Source: an uncultured Bacteroidales bacterium
GTDB taxonomy: Bacteria > Bacteroidota > Bacteroidia > Bacteroidales > Muribaculaceae
Assembly: GCA_902762385.1 (NCBI GenBank)
Contig: CACWNQ010000012.1
Coordinates: 1-64,000, forward strand
Direction of reading: 5' to 3'
Length of the DNA stretch: 64,000 nucleotides
Shown: in pieces, positions 59,744 to 64,000 of the stretch
Layout: every line of letters begins with the position of its first letter
How positions within the stretch are numbered: position 1 is the stretch's first letter
Notes under the pieces: generated by a model
What the model saw: the letters and a program-made list of their open reading frames with translations, nothing else
Databases searched by the model: none
What the model was told of the DNA's origin: nothing
Translations under genes and position numbers: made by a program

Positions 59744-59783
59744 AATCTATCCCCTTATCGCTTAAACGATAAGGGGATAGATT
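59744..59783. terminator. 17-bp perfect inverted repeat downstream of the aminotransferase gene
   Basis: AATCTATCCCCTTATCG pairs perfectly with CGATAAGGGGATAGATT around a 6-nt loop, ending 13 nt after the aminotransferase stop at 59797. No T-run follows on the minus strand, so termination is likely but not classical. Confidence 0.65.
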
Positions 59784-59796
59784 GTGTGTTTGAATA

Positions 59797-60969
59797 TTAT
59801 TGTTTCATCGAGTTAATGATGCGTTGTGTTGCTTCTTTCACTAAAGAGCGTGGGGTGGCGAGGTTGATTCGGATGAATCCATCACCTGCTTTGCCATACA
59901 TAGCTCCATCGTTGACTAGAACTTTGCCATCGTCAAGTATTTTTTGTGTTACCTGAGCGCTGGTCATCCCCGTTGGTGTAACATCAATCCAAGCGAGGTA
60001 GGTCCCCTCAATGGGAGTAATGTGGAATTGTGGTAACTCTTTGTTCATCATGTCACACATGAGGTTAAAGTTTCCAGCAAGATACTCGTTGAATTGCAGA
60101 ATCCAGCTCTCACCGTGATTATAGGCAGCCATGAATGCTTCGAGACCGAAGGGATTGATTGAGTATACCTGATTGTCGATAAGAGCTTGATTGATAGATG
60201 CTTTTTGGGTGGGATTGCTGCATGTGATGAAAGCAGCTTGCAGTCCTGCTATGTTAAACGACTTGCTAGGCGAACCACAAGTGATGCAATTGTTTTGTGC
60301 CTCGGCAGATATTGACGCAAATGGTGTGTAATGGTACCCTGGCATCATCATTTCGCAGTGAATCTCGTCACTGATTACTGTGACTCCGTGTTTGATGCAT
60401 AATTTGTTTACCTCGAGCAACTCGTTTTTTGTCCATACTCTTCCTGCTGGGTTGTGAGGGTTACAGAATAGAAGTGTGTGAGTGTTATCGTCGCTGAGGG
60501 CCTGTTCTAGAGCTTTGAAGTTGATGGTATAGGAATAATTATCATTGTAAGTAAGTGGTACTTCTACTGTATTGCACTTGTTGCTCTCGATGCAAGTGAA
60601 GAAGCAGTTGTAGACCGGTGTAAGAACAACCACATTCTCGCCTGGTTTAGTGACAGCTTTTAAAATTGCGTCGAATGCTGGCACCACTCCTGTTGTATAT
60701 TCGATCCAATCACGGTTGATTGTCCAATTGTGGCGTCGTTGAAACCAGTTGATGATTGAATTGTAGAACTCTTCAGGGACATTGGCGTAGCCGAAAATGC
60801 CGTGTTCAAGCCTTTCTTCCAGAGCATCGATGATGCAAGGTGCAGCCTTGAAATCCATATCGGCAACCCACATGGGGATGATGTCGTGGCTTTCACATTT
60901 ATCCCATTTTACAGAGTGCGTTCCATGTCGATCGACTATTTCGTCGAAGTTAAATTTGTCGTTAGTCAT
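59797..60969 (-). CDS. MalY/PatB-family PLP-dependent aminotransferase or C-S lyase
   Basis: 390 residues from ATG 60969; the frame runs to a TTG at 61002, which would lie within the promoter. It is a fold-type I PLP enzyme: IIPMWVADMDFKAAP and FGYANVPEEFYNSI near the N-terminus are typical of MalY/PatB, and the PLP Lys lies in CGSPSKSFNIAGLQ near residue 240. PatB enzymes cleave cystathionine or other C-S bonds; the precise substrate is not determined. A full consensus promoter precedes it. Confidence 0.92.
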   Translation of the reverse strand: MTNDKFNFDEIVDRHGTHSVKWDKCESHDIIPMWVADMDFKAAPCIIDALEERLEHGIFGYANVPEEFYNSIINWFQRRHNWTINRDWIEYTTGVVPAFDAILKAVTKPGENVVVLTPVYNCFFTCIESNKCNTVEVPLTYNDNYSYTINFKALEQALSDDNTHTLLFCNPHNPAGRVWTKNELLEVNKLCIKHGVTVISDEIHCEMMMPGYHYTPFASISAEAQNNCITCGSPSKSFNIAGLQAAFITCSNPTQKASINQALIDNQVYSINPFGLEAFMAAYNHGESWILQFNEYLAGNFNLMCDMMNKELPQFHITPIEGTYLAWIDVTPTGMTSAQVTQKILDDGKVLVNDGAMYGKAGDGFIRINLATPRSLVKEATQRIINSMKQ

Positions 60970-60999
60970 TGCTGTTGATTGGTTTATGGTATCTTGTTG

Positions 61000-61031
61000 C
61001 AAAGTTAGTGAATTTACGATTTATTATCAAA
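61000..61031 (-). promoter_or_regulatory. full consensus promoter of the MalY/PatB-type gene
   Basis: Minus-strand TTTG (61028-61031), 20-nt spacer, TAACTTTG (61000-61007). It lies 31 nt before ATG 60969 and supports that start. It sits just before the stop codon of the MATE gene. Confidence 0.85.
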
Positions 61032-61044
61032 GTATTAGAGCATT

Positions 61045-62475
61045 TTAAGTGTTGATAATAGAAGTTTTCTTTATCCATTTGCCTGATGCGAGTCTTATAA
61101 GGAACAATGTGCCCCTTACACAAAGTTCGATGCACATTGCTATCCACACACCTATCAGCCCCATTGAGGCAGCAAGTATGATTGCAAGAGTGATTCGCAC
61201 TATCCACATGCTTCCTAAATTGATTATGCATGGCATTACAGTGTCGCCTGCTCCCACCATTACGCCATAACTCACAATTGCAGTTGCGTAGAGTGGTTCG
61301 GCCCATGCTTCGATGCGCAGACATTTTGTCCCGAGGTCGACAATTTCTTGCACTGGCGACATGAAACCCATCATGAGGTGTGCACAAGCATACATGAGGA
61401 TACCAAAAATGGTCATCATAGCCACTCCCATAAGTACAGTGATTGTGGCAAAACGCTTCATGAGGTCTTTTCGTTCAGCACCAGCGCTTTGCCCCACAAG
61501 AGTAGTTGCTGCTTCACCAATACCATGCCCTGGCATGTAACATAGACTCTCGGCGGTGATGGCAAATATGTTGGCAGCAAGAGCAACACTACCCAGTGGT
61601 GCAACAATGGCTGTTGTGGCGATATATGCACCACACATCATGACATGCTGTAGAGCTATAGGTAAGCTGATTTTGTAAGCACGTCGGAGGCATGGAGTAG
61701 TTGGTTTAAATGAACCTTTAGCTCCAAAGAGATGTAGGTCACGAGATCGTGCAAGCAGGAAGTATAGCATGAGTAAGCCCGTGATAACTTCGGCCATTAC
61801 AGTTCCAAGTGCAGCACCTGTTACACCTAAACCAAATCCTGGAATGTGAATGATATGTCCGGCAATGACTACATCGCGTGTTGGGAAGATTAAGAAGAAA
61901 TTGAAAACCACATCGAGCACACACATTAATATATTAAGCATGCCTGGCACTTTCATATTGCCACTGCTGCGTAGCATGCCTCCAGCAAGGAACTCTATCT
62001 CGAGAAAAGGTAGGAAAATTGATAAGATGAGAAAATAGGTTGATGCTTTGTCATTCACTTCCTGGCTCCCTCCAAGCCAGTGGGGGAGTGGCGTGCTAAT
62101 AGCTGCGCCAATTGCCGCTAAGGTGATACTGAATATCAAGCATGTGACAAGTGATTGGCGCAACACACTTCGTGCATTGCTTGCTCCGTTGGCTCCAATG
62201 TGATGGGCCACTTGAACTGTGAACCCCATTGCTGCCGCACTTAATAGTCCTCCAAAAAGCCAAGCCGAAGAAGAGACTAGTCCTATTGCTGCACTATCGT
62301 GAGCGCCTAGACTTCCCACCATCGATGCGTCGATATATTGCATTATGATGGAAGATAACTGAGCTAGAATGGCCGGTGTGCTCAGCGCTACAGTGAGCGA
62401 GAGTTGCTGTTTTAGCGTCATGTGTTCGCCGGTTTTTATTCGGTCGATCAGACGTTGATGTTGCTTGGTTGCCAT
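61045..62475 (-). CDS. MATE-family efflux transporter
   Basis: 476 residues from ATG 62475; a longer frame to 62577 overlaps the promoter and the OmpA terminator and is rejected. About twelve transmembrane helices in two halves, with the start VALSTPAILAQLSSIIMQYIDASMVGSLG and the later GIGEAATTLVGQSAGAERKD, both typical of MatE domains. It exports cationic drugs or metabolites in exchange for Na+ or H+. Substrate unknown. Confidence 0.92.
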   Translation of the reverse strand: MATKQHQRLIDRIKTGEHMTLKQQLSLTVALSTPAILAQLSSIIMQYIDASMVGSLGAHDSAAIGLVSSSAWLFGGLLSAAAMGFTVQVAHHIGANGASNARSVLRQSLVTCLIFSITLAAIGAAISTPLPHWLGGSQEVNDKASTYFLILSIFLPFLEIEFLAGGMLRSSGNMKVPGMLNILMCVLDVVFNFFLIFPTRDVVIAGHIIHIPGFGLGVTGAALGTVMAEVITGLLMLYFLLARSRDLHLFGAKGSFKPTTPCLRRAYKISLPIALQHVMMCGAYIATTAIVAPLGSVALAANIFAITAESLCYMPGHGIGEAATTLVGQSAGAERKDLMKRFATITVLMGVAMMTIFGILMYACAHLMMGFMSPVQEIVDLGTKCLRIEAWAEPLYATAIVSYGVMVGAGDTVMPCIINLGSMWIVRITLAIILAASMGLIGVWIAMCIELCVRGTLFLIRLASGKWIKKTSIINT

Positions 62476-62519
62476 AGATGCTAGTCTCTTATATATAATA
62501 ATGTGGAAATAGTGGTATG

Positions 62520-62527
62520 CAAAATTA
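62520..62527 (-). promoter_or_regulatory. -7 box (TAATTTTG) for the MATE gene
   Basis: Minus-strand TAATTTTG fits TAnnTTTG, 45 nt before ATG 62475. The -33 match is weak. Confidence 0.5.
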
Positions 62528-62562
62528 GTGAAAAATACTGAGTCGTAACTATAGTGGATAAT

Positions 62563-62593
62563 AAAAAAGTCCCGCAAATTTGCGGGACTTTTT
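62563..62593 (-). terminator. terminator of the OmpA-family gene
   Basis: AAAAAGTCCCGCAAA pairs perfectly with TTTGCGGGACTTTTT; T-runs on both strands make it potentially bidirectional. It lies about 33 nt after the OmpA stop codon at 62626. Confidence 0.92.
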
Positions 62594-62625
62594 AGTTCAT
62601 TAAGCGTTGTAATTCTTTGTCAGAA

Positions 62626-63906
62626 TTATTTGTTACGCTCGATGGTAACGCAACGACCGAGAGGTGCAGATGCCAAGCTAGTGGCATGTGGGTGGTTCTC
62701 GTTGTTGGTCTCAGTGTCGAGACGGCCGCCGTCAACACCCTTGTCCTCAAGAGCCTTCTTAACGCCATTTACACGGTCGTGACGAAGCTTGATGTTGATA
62801 GCATCGTTACCAGTGTAGTTGTCGGCCCAACCAGTGAGCTTGTAAGTGTCGCTCTCGTTGTTCATTACGTCAGATACAGCGTTTACAACCTCCATCTGGA
62901 GAGGAGTGATGTAAGACTTGCCTCTTGGGAAGTAAACAGTTGCGAGAGGAGCGTCGCCAATGATGTTGTTGTTTACAACAGTCTCGGGGCACTTGTGGTT
63001 GCGCTTCCAGTTCAAGCAGTCGTTGAGCTGGTTCTCGAGGTCGCGGATCTTAGCATTAGCTTGAGCAAGCTTGTTGCGGAGAGCGTCGAGCTCGGGAGTG
63101 AGGTCCTGATACTGAGGGCAGATAGGAACAACAGGTGCATTCCACTCTGTCTTGCCAAACTTGTAAGCGAAACCGAGTTGTACGCTTGGGTACTCGTTCC
63201 AAGTCTTGTGTCCCCAGTAATCGATGTGCTCCTGAATCATGTCGAAACGGAGGTCGAGGAGGAGGTCAACATGCTTGCCAAGGGCGAAGGTGTTGAGCAA
63301 ACCAGCCTGAAGAGCGAAGTTACGATCGTGAGTGCCTTCCTTACCATTGTTGGCGCCTTTATACTTCCAGCTACCACTGCCGTCGGCCTTGTCGTTGTAG
63401 AAGTTCCAGCTAGTAGAAGCACCGGCATAAACTACAGCGTTGTAGAAGCGACCGGGCTTGTAGCCACAGAGCCAATTGGTAACATTGAACAAAACGTCGC
63501 CGGTAACACCGATACGATTGAACTTCTGTCCAGCATAGTCGGGACCATCTTTCATTTGGTCACCCATGTCTGTACGATAACCAATGGCGCGAACGTTGTT
63601 AATGTCGGTAGCGCCCTTCATCTGCTCGAAGTGACCGCCGATGCGAACACCCAACAGTGGAGAGAACCACTTACCAATGAACAAGTTGGCCTTAGGAGCC
63701 ATGAAACGCTTACCGAGTTTCATTTTTGCATCTCTGTAAGACATCATAACACCTACACCACCTGTGGCCTGGATGAACCAGTTGTCTTGCATACGATTGA
63801 AGATGTAGCCCTGAGCGGGATCCTCTACGTACTGTACCTCCTGAGCGTTAACTACAGGGGCCAAGAAAAGAGCACATGCACATGCTAGTAATGTAATCTT
63901 TTTCAT
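62626..63906 (-). CDS. OmpA-family outer-membrane protein
   Basis: 426 residues. Signal peptide MKKITLLACACALFLAPVVNA. Residues about 25-265 form an outer-membrane barrel-like domain (FIQATGGVGVMMSY, PSVQLGFAYKFGK). A coiled-coil linker (ALRNKLAQANAKIRDLENQL) leads to the OmpA C-terminal peptidoglycan-binding domain (about 305-426) with LTGWADNYTGNDAINIKLRHDRVNGVKKAL. It links outer membrane and peptidoglycan. Codon use is strongly biased, as for an abundant protein; this bias also leaves an almost full-length open frame on the opposite strand. Confidence 0.93.
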   Translation of the reverse strand: MKKITLLACACALFLAPVVNAQEVQYVEDPAQGYIFNRMQDNWFIQATGGVGVMMSYRDAKMKLGKRFMAPKANLFIGKWFSPLLGVRIGGHFEQMKGATDINNVRAIGYRTDMGDQMKDGPDYAGQKFNRIGVTGDVLFNVTNWLCGYKPGRFYNAVVYAGASTSWNFYNDKADGSGSWKYKGANNGKEGTHDRNFALQAGLLNTFALGKHVDLLLDLRFDMIQEHIDYWGHKTWNEYPSVQLGFAYKFGKTEWNAPVVPICPQYQDLTPELDALRNKLAQANAKIRDLENQLNDCLNWKRNHKCPETVVNNNIIGDAPLATVYFPRGKSYITPLQMEVVNAVSDVMNNESDTYKLTGWADNYTGNDAINIKLRHDRVNGVKKALEDKGVDGGRLDTETNNENHPHATSLASAPLGRCVTIERNK

Positions 63907-63984
63907 AGACTTACGTTTTTGTTAAATAAAAATTTTTATTTGTTAAACACTAAAATAAATTGTATACCTTATCAAAACATTGTG

Positions 63985-63992
63985 CAAATATA
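63985..63992 (-). promoter_or_regulatory. -7 box (TATATTTG) for the OmpA-family gene
   Basis: Minus-strand TATATTTG fits TAnnTTTG. It implies an A/T-rich leader of about 75 nt before ATG 63906; the -33 position falls beyond the window. Confidence 0.6.
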
Positions 63993-64000
63993 TAGCTTTT

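Noticed and set aside
62476..62577. Longer start for the MATE transporter at 62577
   Set aside because: The added residues overlap the -7 box and the OmpA terminator and do not resemble MATE N-termini.
62617..63888. 423-codon open frame on the plus strand opposite the OmpA-family gene
   Set aside because: It is a shadow: the OmpA gene has signal peptide, barrel and OmpA domain, while the antisense product is Val/Leu-rich without a family pattern. Strong codon bias of an abundant protein keeps the opposite frame open.

Overview
This window looks like a chromosomal segment of a Bacteroidales bacterium, most likely a gut commensal of the Muribaculaceae/Prevotella type (the rank below order is inference). 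Reasons: many promoters carry the Bacteroidota -7 box TAnnTTTG, several with TTTG about 20 nt upstream; there are ECF sigma/anti-sigma/outer-membrane beta-barrel operons, a type B T9SS sorting domain, BspA-like leucine-rich repeat proteins, a dockerin-like tail, an OmpA porin, a DHHW/MBOAT acetylation-type operon and a GH57/GT4/debranching glycogen operon.

Layout. 0-3.6 kb: the end of a BspA-like surface protein, a small lipoprotein, an EamA transporter and a secreted protein with a dockerin-like tail. 3.7-7.6 kb: ispE, grpE, dnaJ and an RluA-type pseudouridine synthase. 7.65-9.35 kb: a radical SAM/SPASM enzyme followed 13 nt later by an unusual protein with a signal peptide, two Tyr-Gly motifs near prolines and a C-terminal acyl-carrier domain; this pair is the best candidate here for an undescribed system. 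9.4-15.4 kb: a type B T9SS cargo protein, a lytic transglycosylase, uvrA and a short LRR/coiled-coil protein. 15.3-16.7 kb: a membrane Ser/Thr kinase on the minus strand. 16.7-17.7 kb: about 1 kb without genes, then a single-gene HTH regulator.

18.4-35.2 kb (all minus strand): the housekeeping set dnaN, exonuclease, coaBC, DUF4835, recN, rlmB. It is interrupted between coaBC and DUF4835 by about 10 kb holding two ECF sigma/anti-sigma modules and three outer-membrane beta-barrel proteins. A 17-bp identical element lies upstream of one sigma operon and of the stand-alone receptor gene, suggesting one regulon.

35.4-41.5 kb: tRNA-Ser(UGA), with a 6-kb island at its 3' end. A 20-bp direct repeat of the tRNA end bounds the island. 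It carries a third ECF sigma/anti-sigma/beta-barrel module and a frameshifted DUF1016 nuclease gene, and no integrase.

41.5-64 kb: an acyltransferase, an M13 metallopeptidase, an RlmD-type rRNA methyltransferase, a DUF5686 outer-membrane protein, a SanA-like protein, the glycogen operon (debranching enzyme, GT4, GH57, esterase) with a textbook promoter, an MBOAT plus two DHHW proteins operon, a PatB-type aminotransferase, a MATE exporter and an OmpA-family porin.
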